A stretch of 64,000 nucleotides of DNA from M55B112 sp040903745 (GCA_040903745.1 JBBDUV010000047.1:62001-126000), one strand, 5' to 3'; positions 25,529-34,474 are shown, counted from the first letter of the stretch. A program made the numbers and translations. The notes: a model not told the origin generated them from the sequence alone.

Positions 25529-26386
25529 ATGATCAGAGAGAGATTTTATTCTGGAATGGAAATGGATCCGACATATGAGGAGTTGCTATCTGACAACAGG
25601 AAACTGAAGCAGAAGCTGGAGTGGCTGGAAGGTGTTTATCATAGTCACAGAGATGCCGGAGAACAAGTGAAGGAGAAATTCCTGTCCAATATGTCTCACG
25701 AGATCAGGACACCAATGAATTCAATTCTGGGATTTGCAAATCTCCTGAACGATAACCAGCTAACAGAGAATGAGAGGGATGAATACTTATATTATATCAC
25801 ACACAGTAGCCGGACGCTCTTAAAAGTATTGGATAATATGATCGATCTGACCTTACTGGAGACCAAAGGTCTTAAAATGAGGCGGGAGGAGATCTATGCA
25901 GAGGACCTGTTTAAAGAGATCTATGAGTTTTTTAATTCAAGGGTGGCTCGAACGATGCACTATCGGATAGCATTGTTAATGACAATCCCAACACAGTATG
26001 GAAGGATCACATTGGAGGCCGATGGATACAGGTTAAAACGAATTATTGAAAACTTGATTAGCAGCGCGTTCAATCATCAGATCAAGGGTGTGATTGAAAT
26101 GAGGATGGATGTAAAAGATGAGAATAGAATCGTCTTTACCGTGATAAGTAGTAAAAATGAGTTGCTCGAAGAACGGGCAAAAATGATCTTTGAAAATAAT
26201 GGTAGTACGGATGACTGGCATAACCAGCTAGACTCCACGGGCCTTTCTTATAAATTGGCACGTGATTTGGCTCATGCCATGGGAGGCTCTGTCAGTCTGA
26301 AAAAGGTGAGTGAAAAGAGAATGGGAATATCAGTCGATCTGCCAATAAAGCGTATCGGCTATATTAAAAAAAAAAGAGTCGCCTGA
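25529..26386 (+). CDS. Degenerate sensor histidine kinase (HisKA, altered ATPase domain)
   Basis: A 285-residue soluble protein with a short coiled-coil start, then a HisKA domain with the phospho-acceptor H57 in MSHEIRTPMNSILGFANLL. The following ATP-binding domain looks altered: the N box reads NLISSAFNH where functional kinases have N-x-x-x-N-A-x-K, and the G1 box DxGxG is absent (VISSKNELLEERAKMIF in its place), although the last part (LDSTGLSYKLARDLAHAMGGSVSLKK) keeps the overall fold. It may dimerise with another kinase or accept phosphate without its own ATPase activity. It follows the anti-sigma-like gene by 45 bases and may share its transcript. Confidence 0.72.
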   Translation: MIRERFYSGMEMDPTYEELLSDNRKLKQKLEWLEGVYHSHRDAGEQVKEKFLSNMSHEIRTPMNSILGFANLLNDNQLTENERDEYLYYITHSSRTLLKVLDNMIDLTLLETKGLKMRREEIYAEDLFKEIYEFFNSRVARTMHYRIALLMTIPTQYGRITLEADGYRLKRIIENLISSAFNHQIKGVIEMRMDVKDENRIVFTVISSKNELLEERAKMIFENNGSTDDWHNQLDSTGLSYKLARDLAHAMGGSVSLKKVSEKRMGISVDLPIKRIGYIKKKRVA

Positions 26387-26460
26387 AAACGTTACAGCAC
26401 TGTTGAATTGAACGGGAATTGATGTAGCTCCCAATAATTAGGGATTGATCGTTCAAAACA

Positions 26461-26880
26461 TTAAAAGGGGAGGTCATCAAATCCCGAATCATCAACAGGC
26501 GGATCTTCCGGAAAAGGAGCCTGGTTGTCTGACGTAACCGTATTCTGATCTTGTACGCCCGGTGTATTGGGGTTAATACTTGTTGATTGTTCGTTTTCAA
26601 TCTTCCAGGCATCAAGGTTAGTAAAATACGAAGTCTGACCATCTTTCTCCCACTTTCTTCCACGAAGGTTGAAACTCACCTTCGCCTGGTCGTTCACATT
26701 CAATCCGTCAAGTAAACTGCACTTGTCCTGCACAGCCTGGAATTTGATGTATTCAATAAACTCAAACCCGCTGCTGCTGGTTTCCTTCACCTCAAGGATA
26801 AACTCTCGTTTCTTAAACTTGTCAGTTACTTGCTGGGTCGGAAAGATCTCAAAGATCCTGCCTGAAATTTCAAAGCTCAT
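26461..26880 (-). CDS. DUF3127 protein with an SSB-like acidic tail
   Basis: A 139-residue protein. The first ~95 residues match DUF3127 (MSFEISGRIFEIFPTQQVTDKFKKREFILEV, then WKIENE), an OB-fold-like domain present throughout Bacteroidota. A flexible Pro/Asn-rich linker leads to the ending DDSGFDDLPF, which resembles the acidic-hydrophobic tail (DDDIPF) by which single-stranded DNA-binding proteins recruit repair enzymes. A role in DNA metabolism is suggested by this tail but is not established for the family. Confidence 0.85.
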   Translation of the reverse strand: MSFEISGRIFEIFPTQQVTDKFKKREFILEVKETSSSGFEFIEYIKFQAVQDKCSLLDGLNVNDQAKVSFNLRGRKWEKDGQTSYFTNLDAWKIENEQSTSINPNTPGVQDQNTVTSDNQAPFPEDPPVDDSGFDDLPF

Positions 26881-26983
26881 AGTTAATTGTTGTTTTATAT
26901 ATCATGACAAAACTAGTAAAAACCACTGCATTTTTTGTGCAGTAAAAAACATTACAGAAGAAAAGCCAATTTATTCTGATAGA

Positions 26984-27016
26984 AAAGCCAGGAAAGCACT
27001 ATACTTTCCTGGCTTT
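26984..27016 (-). terminator. Terminator after the FKBP gene
   Basis: A perfect 13-bp stem, 26984-26996 with 27004-27016 (arm AAAGCCAGGAAAG), and a 7-base loop. On the minus strand it is followed by TTTTCT; on the plus strand by GATGTTTTTT, so it can work both ways. Confidence 0.88.
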
Positions 27017-27046
27017 GATGTTTTTTGCCCGGGAACCGGGGATATC

Positions 27047-27754
27047 TTATTCTTCTGCCCCTTCGGCTACAGATATTAGTTCAACTTCAAAGATGAGAAC
27101 CGAATTTGGCGGGATTGCCGGTGATGGCGGACGCTCTCCATAAGCCAGGTTGGAGGGAACATAAAATTTGTATTTGGACCCCTCACTCATCAACTGTAAA
27201 CCTTCTGTCCAACCAGGAATCACCTGGTTCAACGCGAATGTTGCAGGTTCACCACGGTCAACACTGCTATCAAAAACAGTGCCGTTAATTAATGTACCGT
27301 GGTAATGAACCGTAACTGTCGATGACTCAGTCGGCATCTTTCCGTCGCCCTCCTCCAGTGGTTCGTACTGAAGACCCGATTCAGTGGTGAAGACACCTTC
27401 ACGCAACTTGTTCTTATCCAAAAATTCAACGCCTTCCTGCGATTTGCGGTTCATAACACCCTGAATGAGCTGCATCTGCAACATCTCAACAGTCTGGCGA
27501 TCGAAAGAGGATGAGTCGTGCAGTACGGTATTTATCCCGGATCCCACCAGCACCGGATTAATCTGATCAAATAGATCAGCTGTCTGATATCCAATGGAAA
27601 GTCCGAGAAAATAACTCAGTGAATCCCAGTCATTCTGAAGATTTACCTGGGCTTCCGATCGGATTTTTTCACCCCCGATGAAGTTATTCACGAAATAACC
27701 TCCTGCAAATGCAACGATCACCAGGATCAGTGTTGTAAGTGTTTTGTTGTTCAT
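27047..27754 (-). CDS. FKBP-type peptidyl-prolyl cis-trans isomerase (FklB/Mip-like)
   Basis: A 235-residue envelope protein with an N-terminal membrane anchor or signal (LTTLILVIVAFAGGYFV), a helical dimerisation region (residues ~35-115, SYFLGLSIGYQTADLF...) and a C-terminal FKBP domain (VTVHYHGTLINGTVFDSSVDRGEPATFALNQVIPGWTEGLQLMSEGSKYKFYVPSNLAYG...NSVLIFEVELI). The active-site aromatic and Asp residues of FKBPs are present. It should assist folding of exported proteins. It is a single-gene unit closed by a strong terminator. Confidence 0.94.
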   Translation of the reverse strand: MNNKTLTTLILVIVAFAGGYFVNNFIGGEKIRSEAQVNLQNDWDSLSYFLGLSIGYQTADLFDQINPVLVGSGINTVLHDSSSFDRQTVEMLQMQLIQGVMNRKSQEGVEFLDKNKLREGVFTTESGLQYEPLEEGDGKMPTESSTVTVHYHGTLINGTVFDSSVDRGEPATFALNQVIPGWTEGLQLMSEGSKYKFYVPSNLAYGERPPSPAIPPNSVLIFEVELISVAEGAEE

Positions 27755-27866
27755 GACAATGATTTAAAATGTTTTAATGAAAATGCGAAGTTAAGAAAAT
27801 TTGGTCGGATTTAACAAGAACAGTCGGGTTGCTATATCAAAAAGGTAAGATTAAGAACAAAAAGAC

Positions 27867-28520
27867 TTAAATAACCGGTTTAGTTGCCCGCACAATCTCC
27901 CTTTTACCTGGCGGACCAGGAAGTTTTTGCACAGTAAAACCAGCCTGCTTCATATTTCGCCTTACCTGTCCACTCGATGAGTAAGTCGTTAGCACTGCCC
28001 CAGGCGCCGCCAACTCATTAACCCTGGTGAATATTTCAACGGTCCATAAGGCAGGCTGAACTACAGGTGCAAATGCATCAAAATAGATCACATCAAACAA
28101 ACCCAATGGCGCAGCCTCCCTGAAATCGGCACACTCCTTGTAAAGCGCAAACGATTCTGAAATCTGTACATCTGTACCCCAGTCAGCCTCATGAATCTTT
28201 CCAAAGATCTCCATATTGTATTCCGAAAGGTTTAGCATTTCAAACTCGGTTTTTGACAACGGATATTTTTCTATGGCATGGTAATATACCTCCCGGTTAC
28301 ACTCCCCTGCCTGCATAAAAGTTAGTAAAACATTTAGCCCCGTTCCCATTCCATATTCCAGAACCCGCACAGGATTTTTGTCAGAATAGCCGAATGCTGC
28401 CCTGATATAGATATGCTCAGACTCCGCAACCGCTCCGTTCACAGAATGGTAATGCTCATCCAGTTCCGGAATGTAGATCGTATGCGATCCGTCCCCAGTT
28501 TTTGTAAGCCTGCGCTCCAT
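27867..28520 (-). CDS. mnmD: tRNA mnm5s2U34 methyltransferase, stand-alone MnmD
   Basis: A 217-residue SAM-dependent methyltransferase equal to the N-terminal domain of the bifunctional MnmC, without the oxidase half. Family motifs are MERRLTKTGDGSHTIYIPELDEHYHS at the start, the SAM loop VLEYGMGTGLNVLL and VIYFDAFAPVVQPALWT, then YSSSGQVRRNMKQAGFTVQKLPGPPGKREI. It completes the methylaminomethyl group on wobble uridine of certain tRNAs. A TAACTTTG box (28525-28532, minus) lies almost against the ATG, so the message may be nearly leaderless. Confidence 0.92.
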   Translation of the reverse strand: MERRLTKTGDGSHTIYIPELDEHYHSVNGAVAESEHIYIRAAFGYSDKNPVRVLEYGMGTGLNVLLTFMQAGECNREVYYHAIEKYPLSKTEFEMLNLSEYNMEIFGKIHEADWGTDVQISESFALYKECADFREAAPLGLFDVIYFDAFAPVVQPALWTVEIFTRVNELAAPGAVLTTYSSSGQVRRNMKQAGFTVQKLPGPPGKREIVRATKPVI

Positions 28521-28774
28521 TTTTCAAAGTTATGATATTTTCGTCATTCCGAATACTTTGCCTGAGCAAAAATTGTAAGGCCGGGAATCAGTTTAAAAAG
28601 GGGAATTTTTAGCAACTGTTGAACGCAGATTATGCAGCAGTAGCCGGTACTTTCACAGGGGAATCATGCGGAACCCCTTCGGCCGATATATTCAGTTCTT
28701 TCAATATTAAATAGGAAATAAATAACTCCATAAAAATAGTTAATAATTAAAATATTAAATATATATTTATAGTG

Positions 28775-28782
28775 TACATTTG
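28775..28782 (+). promoter_or_regulatory. -7 box for the integrase-like gene
   Basis: TACATTTG, matching TAnnTTTG, 13 bases before the ATG at 28796. No -33 match was seen in the AT-rich upstream sequence. Confidence 0.45.
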
Positions 28783-28795
28783 TATGTAAATAAAA

Positions 28796-30037
28796 ATGAA
28801 AGTTAGATTTTACATTGAGAAGCGGCGAGGAAAGGATGGAAGATTATTGACCAGCAGAAGGCCGATATTCATGACGGTCGCTTTTCATGGTAAAAGGGTA
28901 TTGATCTCCACCGGAAAAAATGTTGATCTGAAATGGTGGGATCATACGAAGCAGCAGGTGAGAGAGATGCATCCGGATGCATCCGTTATCAATAGATGGC
29001 TCGAAACATTAGCGTATACCGCCGGCACTGTCTGGAAGTCGCTGGCAAGCCTGTCTGAGAATCCCGGGGTAGGGGAGTTTCGCGATGAATTTGAGCGGTT
29101 GAGACCCCGGTTTTCAGGAGGGTTCTTTGACATCATGTTTCTGTTCATGGAAGAGGGTTCCAGGCGTTGGAGTATAAGTACATACCAAAAAGTTCGAACC
29201 TTCTATAACCAGCTGAAAGAGTTCGAAAAGTCAGAGATGTATCCTCTTCATTTTAACACCATGAATGAATCGTTTCTTTATCGGTTTCGCGATTATCTTG
29301 AGAAAAAAAGCAGGTCGGAATCCACCATCAGAAAGATGGTAAACCTGCTCGTTTGGTACCTGAACTGGGCTACAAAAAATGGGTACAATGTGTATTACGA
29401 TTACCGGGGTTTTTATAAAATGCTTGATAAAGGAAGTGCAACGGAAAAAATCCCGGCAAAGTGCGAACCTGTTTACCTGGAATGGGATGAGCTGTTGCGG
29501 TTCCTGAAGCATTCGCCATGCACAACTGTGAAAGAACGTGTCAGGGACCTCTTTTGTTTGAGTTGTTTCACCGGACTAAGATTCGGAGAGTTGCGGAACC
29601 TGACTAAGGAGGATGTAATGGCATCCTCTGTTATTGTGAGAAAAGGTGACAGTAAGGTGAGATATGTTCCGGTAAGCAAATATGCTGCGGTGATCCTCGA
29701 AAAATATAAGCACCGTTACTACCGTGACAATGCGGCGCTGCCACCCGTGAGCGCGATGACGGTGAACAAGTACCTGAGGGTCATGGCGAAGGAATTGAAA
29801 CTTGAGCGGACGGTTGCCGTGGGTATCGGAAGCAGACGAAGGGCGATGCTTTGGGAGGTGCTAACGGCCGGAGCCGGGGTCCAGACTTTTATCATGCATG
29901 CGCTCAGACTGGAAATCCCTGCGGATGTCATAGCCTCGTTTACCGGTGTAACGAGCGATCATCGCATCAAACTCATGAAACAGGAATTGGCAATGAAAGA
30001 GATAAAGAAATTCGATTTGATAGAACATTCTCAGTAA
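28796..30037 (+). CDS. Tyrosine-recombinase-fold protein lacking catalytic residues
   Basis: A 413-residue protein with the layout of Bacteroidota phage-type integrases: an arm-binding start (VRFYIEKRRGKDGR...), a SAM-like core-binding domain (SISTYQKVRTFYNQLKEFEK) and a C-terminal catalytic fold. The first catalytic Arg is present in FTGLRFGELRNL and the beta-strand Lys in GDSKVRYVPV. The later residues appear lost: where relatives have THTARRTF this protein has TAGAGVQTF, where they have TGHSD it has TGVTSD, and no Tyr is found at the nucleophile position in the last 40 residues. The frame is long and open, so it is maintained. No other phage or transposon gene is next to it. A DNA-binding role without recombination is possible. 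Confidence 0.8.
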   Translation: MKVRFYIEKRRGKDGRLLTSRRPIFMTVAFHGKRVLISTGKNVDLKWWDHTKQQVREMHPDASVINRWLETLAYTAGTVWKSLASLSENPGVGEFRDEFERLRPRFSGGFFDIMFLFMEEGSRRWSISTYQKVRTFYNQLKEFEKSEMYPLHFNTMNESFLYRFRDYLEKKSRSESTIRKMVNLLVWYLNWATKNGYNVYYDYRGFYKMLDKGSATEKIPAKCEPVYLEWDELLRFLKHSPCTTVKERVRDLFCLSCFTGLRFGELRNLTKEDVMASSVIVRKGDSKVRYVPVSKYAAVILEKYKHRYYRDNAALPPVSAMTVNKYLRVMAKELKLERTVAVGIGSRRRAMLWEVLTAGAGVQTFIMHALRLEIPADVIASFTGVTSDHRIKLMKQELAMKEIKKFDLIEHSQ

Positions 30038-30101
30038 TGCAACACCTGTCTTTTACTCCTGACTTAAGGGTTAGAATTTGCTGCAAAACTGACAGGTGAT
30101 G

Positions 30102-30132
30102 AGTCCGGATACCAGGAGGTCCGGGCTTTTTT
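30102..30132 (+). terminator. Terminator after the integrase-like gene
   Basis: AGTCCGGA (30102-30109) pairs with TCCGGGCT (30120-30127) with one wobble pair, and a run of six T follows (30127-30132). Confidence 0.75.
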
Positions 30133-30211
30133 ATATATGCCTGGTTCCTTTCATTATCTGTCCTGATTTCTTCCATTCGATCAATGTTTATAAAAATTGA
30201 ACCAACTTTCA

Positions 30212-30243
30212 TTGGCATACCATTCCATTAATCTTTACATTTG
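30212..30243 (+). promoter_or_regulatory. Promoter of the nucleotidyltransferase gene
   Basis: TTG at 30212-30214 and TACATTTG at 30236-30243 with 21 bases between, the Bacteroidota -33/-7 arrangement, 33 bases before the ATG. Confidence 0.6.
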
Positions 30244-30276
30244 TATGCGTATATTTAACAACGAAAAAATAATTTG

Positions 30277-31176
30277 ATGAAACCTACACTATTGATCCTT
30301 GCAGCCGGAATGGGAAGCCGGTATGGCGGACAAAAACAGACCGATGAATTTGGACCGCACGGAGAGACGATTACCGATTATTCCATTTACGATGCATTAA
30401 AAGCTGGATTTGAAAAGGTGGTTTTCGTTATATCCCCACAAATGGAGGAGGAGTTCAATAGCAGCTATTTAAAGCGGTTTCCTTCCGATATGAATGTACA
30501 ATATGTACTGCAGGATGTAAAGAATGTACCGGAAGGTTATACCGTTCCGCCCGATCGAAAAAAGCCCTGGGGAACTGCCCATGCTGTCCTTATGGCAAGG
30601 GACGTGATCCGCGAGCCTTTTGCTGTGATCAATGCCGACGACTTTTACGGGAGGGAATCCTATCGGATCATGTGTGATTTCCTGACAAAGAGTGAACCGG
30701 GTGAATATTGCGTGCTTGGATATACCCTTTCAAGGACAGTCTCAGAGCATGGATCTGTGGCCAGGGGAGTCTGTGCAACCGATGATGAGGGATACCTGAC
30801 AACGATTGTTGAGCGTACAAAGATCTTTAGCGAAAAGGGAAAAATATTCTATGAGGATAAAGATGGAAGTCGTCATGATCTTGCCCCCGACGAGTTGGTT
30901 TCAATGAACCTCTTCGGATTTACACCGGATGTGTTTGACCACCTTGATCTACAATTCCGGGATTATATTGCTGACAACATTAATAGCACAAAAGCGGAGT
31001 TTTTTATCCCCTATGTAGCCGATAACCTGATCAATAGCGGAGCGGCCTCTTTCAGGGTGTTGAGTACACCTGAGTCTTGGTTTGGAGTAACTTATCAGGA
31101 GGACCGTCCACACGTTCAGAACATGATAAACAGACTTGTAAAGAAAGGCCTGTACCCGGCACCACTTTGGCAATAA
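30277..31176 (+). CDS. NDP-sugar pyrophosphorylase-like nucleotidyltransferase
   Basis: A 299-residue protein with an N-terminal nucleotidyltransferase domain: LILAAGMGSRYGGQKQTDEFGP is the nucleotide-binding loop, in which GSRYG-Q-K replaces the more usual G-x-G-T-R, KPWGTAHAVLMARD is the substrate segment and VINADDFYG is the metal-binding DxD-like motif. It probably joins an NTP to a sugar phosphate or a similar small molecule. ATG at 30277 is taken as start, one codon inside a possible TTG. The exact substrate cannot be read from sequence. It is a single-gene unit. Confidence 0.82.
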   Translation: MKPTLLILAAGMGSRYGGQKQTDEFGPHGETITDYSIYDALKAGFEKVVFVISPQMEEEFNSSYLKRFPSDMNVQYVLQDVKNVPEGYTVPPDRKKPWGTAHAVLMARDVIREPFAVINADDFYGRESYRIMCDFLTKSEPGEYCVLGYTLSRTVSEHGSVARGVCATDDEGYLTTIVERTKIFSEKGKIFYEDKDGSRHDLAPDELVSMNLFGFTPDVFDHLDLQFRDYIADNINSTKAEFFIPYVADNLINSGAASFRVLSTPESWFGVTYQEDRPHVQNMINRLVKKGLYPAPLWQ

Positions 31177-31506
31177 TTGAATGGATCGGCTTTTGAAAAA
31201 TATTCAGAACATCTGCGAACCAGAGATCTGGCCCCAATGCATGTTCAACATCTATGCAGAGGAATTATTTATTTCTTTCTGAACGGGAAATTGTCGAATT
31301 ACACAGCTTCCCCCGCGGAGGTTTCCTTTACGCAGGGATTAATGGAAAAATGACTAGAGTATAATATCGACCACTAATTGTATCGTTAGTTACTAAACTA
31401 TATGTTAAATAATACTGTAAGGTATGCTGGTAAATGATTCTATGCGTCTTTGCAATATCCCATTAAATGTAAATAATAAGATCTGGTAATAACAAAAATA
31501 CAGCCC
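31177..31506. other. Intergenic region between nucleotidyltransferase and GH2 genes
   Basis: 330 bases without an intact gene. A short frame begins at ATG 31180 and breaks after about 30 codons; shifting frame near 31272 gives a further ~25 codons (SEREIVELHSFPRGG...). This could be a decayed gene, but I cannot name a family. The remainder is AT-rich. Confidence 0.3.
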
Positions 31507-33483
31507 ATGAAATCTGCAAAAATAATTGGCTTCGTTTCCTTATTGGTTATCTTCTTTGGTCTGAAAGCCCAGGAATTACCTGCATGGCAGAATCCTGAGA
31601 TCGTACAGATCAACCGTGAACTACCGCGTACCAACATGTTCTCTTTTGAGAACAGCGAAATGGCCATGAACGGTGAAATGGAGAAATCTGATAATTTCCT
31701 ATCATTGAACGGTGTATGGAAATTCAATTATTCGGATAATCCAGTTAACCGGCCGGTTGATTTTTACAAGGTGAAATACCGCGACCGCCGCTGGCACGAT
31801 ATCACAGTGCCGGGGAACTGGGAGTTCCAGGGGTTCGGGGTGCCGATCTATGTGAATATTCCCTACGAGTGGACCACCGATCCGCAACCGCCCGCCGTGC
31901 CGGTCGACCATAACCCGGTTGGCAGCTACAGGAGGGAGTTCACGCTGCCGGCCGCCTGGAGCAACAAGCAGGTTTTTATTCATTTCGGTGCGGTGAAATC
32001 GGCCTTCTATCTCTGGATCAACGGCGAAAAGGTGGGGTACAGCCAGGGCAGTAAAACACCCGCCGAGTTCGATATTACACCGTTTGTCGTGCCTGGAAAA
32101 AATATTGTCGCCGTGGAGGTGTACCGCTGGTCGGACGGATCATGGCTCGAGTGCCAGGACTTCTGGAGGGTGAGTGGCATCCAGCGCGATGTTTACCTCG
32201 AGGCGCGGCCGGAGCTGCGTATCGCCGATTTCTTCGCCCGGTCGCAGCTGGTATTCGACTACCGCGACGGACTGTTCGACCTGGATATGAAGGTGGAGAA
32301 TGCCGGGGAGCGCGAACGAACGGTAGCGGTATTGGTGAAGCTTTTCGGACAGGAGGGTGGAGAGAGTATATGGGAGGACCGCCTGCCGGCGCGTGTGCGA
32401 CCGGGGAGTACCTCCACATTGCAAACATCCTCCACGATCGGTGATATACGCCCGTGGAGCGCGGAGACGCCCAACCTCTACAGGATGCTGCTGGAGTTGT
32501 ACGATGAGGACGACCGCCTGATCGAGGTGGTCACCTCACGGATCGGCTTCAGGACTTCAGAAATTAAGAACGGTCAGCTGCTGGTCAACGGCAAGCCAAT
32601 ACTCCTGAAAGGGGTGAACAGGCATGAGCACGATCCGGTGACGGGCCAATATGTGAGCCGGGAGTCGATGTTGGAGGATATTACGCTGATGAAGCAATAT
32701 AATATCAACGCGGTACGTACTTCGCATTACCCGAACGATCCATATTGGTACGAGCTGTGCGATGAGTACGGTCTCTATGTGGTCGATGAGGCCAATATTG
32801 AGTCGCACGGGATGGGGTATAAGCCGGATAAGACGCTTGGGAACAACCCGATTTTTATGAAGTCACACCTCGACCGTACCATTCGAATGGTGGAGCGCGA
32901 TAAGAACCATCCGTCAGTGATCATCTGGTCGCTGGGCAACGAGGCGGGCGATGGGGTCTGTTTTGACGCCACTTACGAGTGGATCAAGTCGAAGGACCCA
33001 ACGCGCCCCGTGCAGTATGAGCGGGCGGAGCGTGACGGCAACACCGATATCTTCTGTCCGATGTACTTGCTGATGCCAAATATGCTGCGGTATGCACTGT
33101 CGCTACAGAACAAACCGCTGATCCAGTGTGAATACGCACATTCCATGGGGAACAGCACAGGGAATCTGAAGGATTACTGGGACCTGATCGAGGCGCATGA
33201 CCAGCTGCAGGGCGGATTTATCTGGGACTGGGTAGACCAGGGGATGGCAGCGGAGACGGAAGATGGCAGGTTTTACTGGGCCTTCGGGGGTGACTATGGA
33301 CCGGAGGATGTGCCGTCGGATTCCAACTTCTGCATGAACGGACTGGTGTTTCCCGATCGCACGGTGCAACCCGGACTTGAAGAGGTGAAAAAGCTGAATT
33401 CATCGGTAGGAATTGGTAAACCTGGAACAGTGAAAATTATGGAACATTCGGCTGTAAATGGTCAGTGGTTGCGTCATGGGTGA
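31507..33483 (+). CDS. GH2 beta-galactosidase, C-terminally truncated
   Basis: A secreted glycoside hydrolase family 2 enzyme of the LacZ type. Residues 1-22 are a signal peptide (ending GLKAQ), then the sugar-binding jelly roll (VPGNWEFQGFGVPIYVN, CQDFWRVSGIQRDVYLEA), an immunoglobulin-like domain and the TIM barrel (GVNRHEHDP, VRTSHYPNDPYWYELCDEYGLYVVDEANIESHG). The acid/base E479 (SLGNEAGDG) and nucleophile E542 (QCEYAHSMGNS) are both present. The protein stops at 658 residues; relatives are ~1040-1100. Similarity ends at QPGLEEVKK, and ~29 unrelated residues follow, so domains 4 and 5 are missing. Domain 5 helps form the LacZ active site, so activity is doubtful. Its end overlaps the next gene by 8 bases. 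Confidence 0.85.
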   Translation: MKSAKIIGFVSLLVIFFGLKAQELPAWQNPEIVQINRELPRTNMFSFENSEMAMNGEMEKSDNFLSLNGVWKFNYSDNPVNRPVDFYKVKYRDRRWHDITVPGNWEFQGFGVPIYVNIPYEWTTDPQPPAVPVDHNPVGSYRREFTLPAAWSNKQVFIHFGAVKSAFYLWINGEKVGYSQGSKTPAEFDITPFVVPGKNIVAVEVYRWSDGSWLECQDFWRVSGIQRDVYLEARPELRIADFFARSQLVFDYRDGLFDLDMKVENAGERERTVAVLVKLFGQEGGESIWEDRLPARVRPGSTSTLQTSSTIGDIRPWSAETPNLYRMLLELYDEDDRLIEVVTSRIGFRTSEIKNGQLLVNGKPILLKGVNRHEHDPVTGQYVSRESMLEDITLMKQYNINAVRTSHYPNDPYWYELCDEYGLYVVDEANIESHGMGYKPDKTLGNNPIFMKSHLDRTIRMVERDKNHPSVIIWSLGNEAGDGVCFDATYEWIKSKDPTRPVQYERAERDGNTDIFCPMYLLMPNMLRYALSLQNKPLIQCEYAHSMGNSTGNLKDYWDLIEAHDQLQGGFIWDWVDQGMAAETEDGRFYWAFGGDYGPEDVPSDSNFCMNGLVFPDRTVQPGLEEVKKLNSSVGIGKPGTVKIMEHSAVNGQWLRHG

Positions 33484-34474
33484 ACCGGCATCGAAACTGA
33501 AGGTTACACTGCAGGCCATACTGGCCTGCCTGCTTTGGTCATCGGCTTTTGTCGGGATCAAGCTGGGGCTCCCTTATACTACGCCGTTGCAGTTTGCAGG
33601 GATCCGGTTTTTTATCTCCGGATTGCTGGTGCTACCGGTGGCGGTTTACTATAGCCCCGCTTTCATGCGGGTGCTTCGGGAGAATCTACGGTTCATCCTA
33701 ATCCTCGGGATGTTGCAGACTTTTCTTCAATATGCACTGTTTTATACCGGGATTGACAAGGTGCCCGGCTCGGTGGGGGCGATCGTGATCGGTTCCGGAC
33801 CGCTCTTCATCGCTATCGTGGCTCACTTTTTCATGCCGGGCGACCGGCTCGGACTCAAAAAGACAGGGATCATTCTTTTTGGTTTTTCGGGTATCGTGTT
33901 GGTGAGTATCGGCAGAGGTGAGGGCCTTGACGGGACCGTTCGGATGGTCGGTATTCTGATCCTGTTAGGCAATAACATCGTATCGGGTTTCACAAATGTG
34001 ATCATCGCTATGGAGAAAAAGAAGATTCCGCCACTGGTGCTCAGCTCCGTTTCAATGATCTTTGGCGGGTTGGTATTGTTTCTTTTTTCAATCCCCATTG
34101 AGGGCCTCGATCTGTCTATCAAGCCGTTGCCCTATTACCTCTCGCTGGGCTGGTTGAGTATGCTTTCTGCTGTAGCTATTTCCATCTGGATCATCCTGTT
34201 GAAAAGGCCCGGTGTGGTGGTGTCGGATCTGAACCTGTGGAAATTCCTGATCCCTGTTTCCGGGGCCCTGCTGGCATGGACGATACTGCCGGAGGAATCG
34301 CCTGACCCGCTCTCGGTAACGGGGATGGTGATTACCGGGATCGCATTGATTATCATTAGCAGACACAATCATATTGTTGCGATGAACAGTGCAGCGGGAG
34401 TTGGAGCAACGAGAGAAGGGAGGGAGGGAAGTGAGAAAAGGAGAGGGAAATTAAGAGAAGGAACGGGAAAATGA
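33476..34474 (+). CDS. EamA-family (DMT) transporter
   Basis: A 332-residue inner-membrane protein with ten hydrophobic segments in two EamA repeats (LACLLWSSAFVGIKLG... and GILILLGNNIVSGFTNV...). Members export or exchange small metabolites; the substrate is unknown. ATG at 33476 is preferred, which overlaps the end of the truncated beta-galactosidase frame. The last ~25 residues (GATREGREGSEKRRGKLREGTGK) are a low-complexity charged tail translated from a purine-rich stretch. That tail may be an artefact of stop-codon loss. Confidence 0.88.
   Translation: MGEPASKLKVTLQAILACLLWSSAFVGIKLGLPYTTPLQFAGIRFFISGLLVLPVAVYYSPAFMRVLRENLRFILILGMLQTFLQYALFYTGIDKVPGSVGAIVIGSGPLFIAIVAHFFMPGDRLGLKKTGIILFGFSGIVLVSIGRGEGLDGTVRMVGILILLGNNIVSGFTNVIIAMEKKKIPPLVLSSVSMIFGGLVLFLFSIPIEGLDLSIKPLPYYLSLGWLSMLSAVAISIWIILLKRPGVVVSDLNLWKFLIPVSGALLAWTILPEESPDPLSVTGMVITGIALIIISRHNHIVAMNSAAGVGATREGREGSEKRRGKLREGTGK

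Noticed and set aside
28796..30037. Integrative element with this integrase as its enzyme
   Set aside because: No attachment-site repeats, cargo or conjugation genes are nearby, and the catalytic residues are missing.
31180..31345. Phosphotransferase or other partner gene after the nucleotidyltransferase
   Set aside because: The fragments do not match any family that I can name; kept only as a note on the intergenic region.
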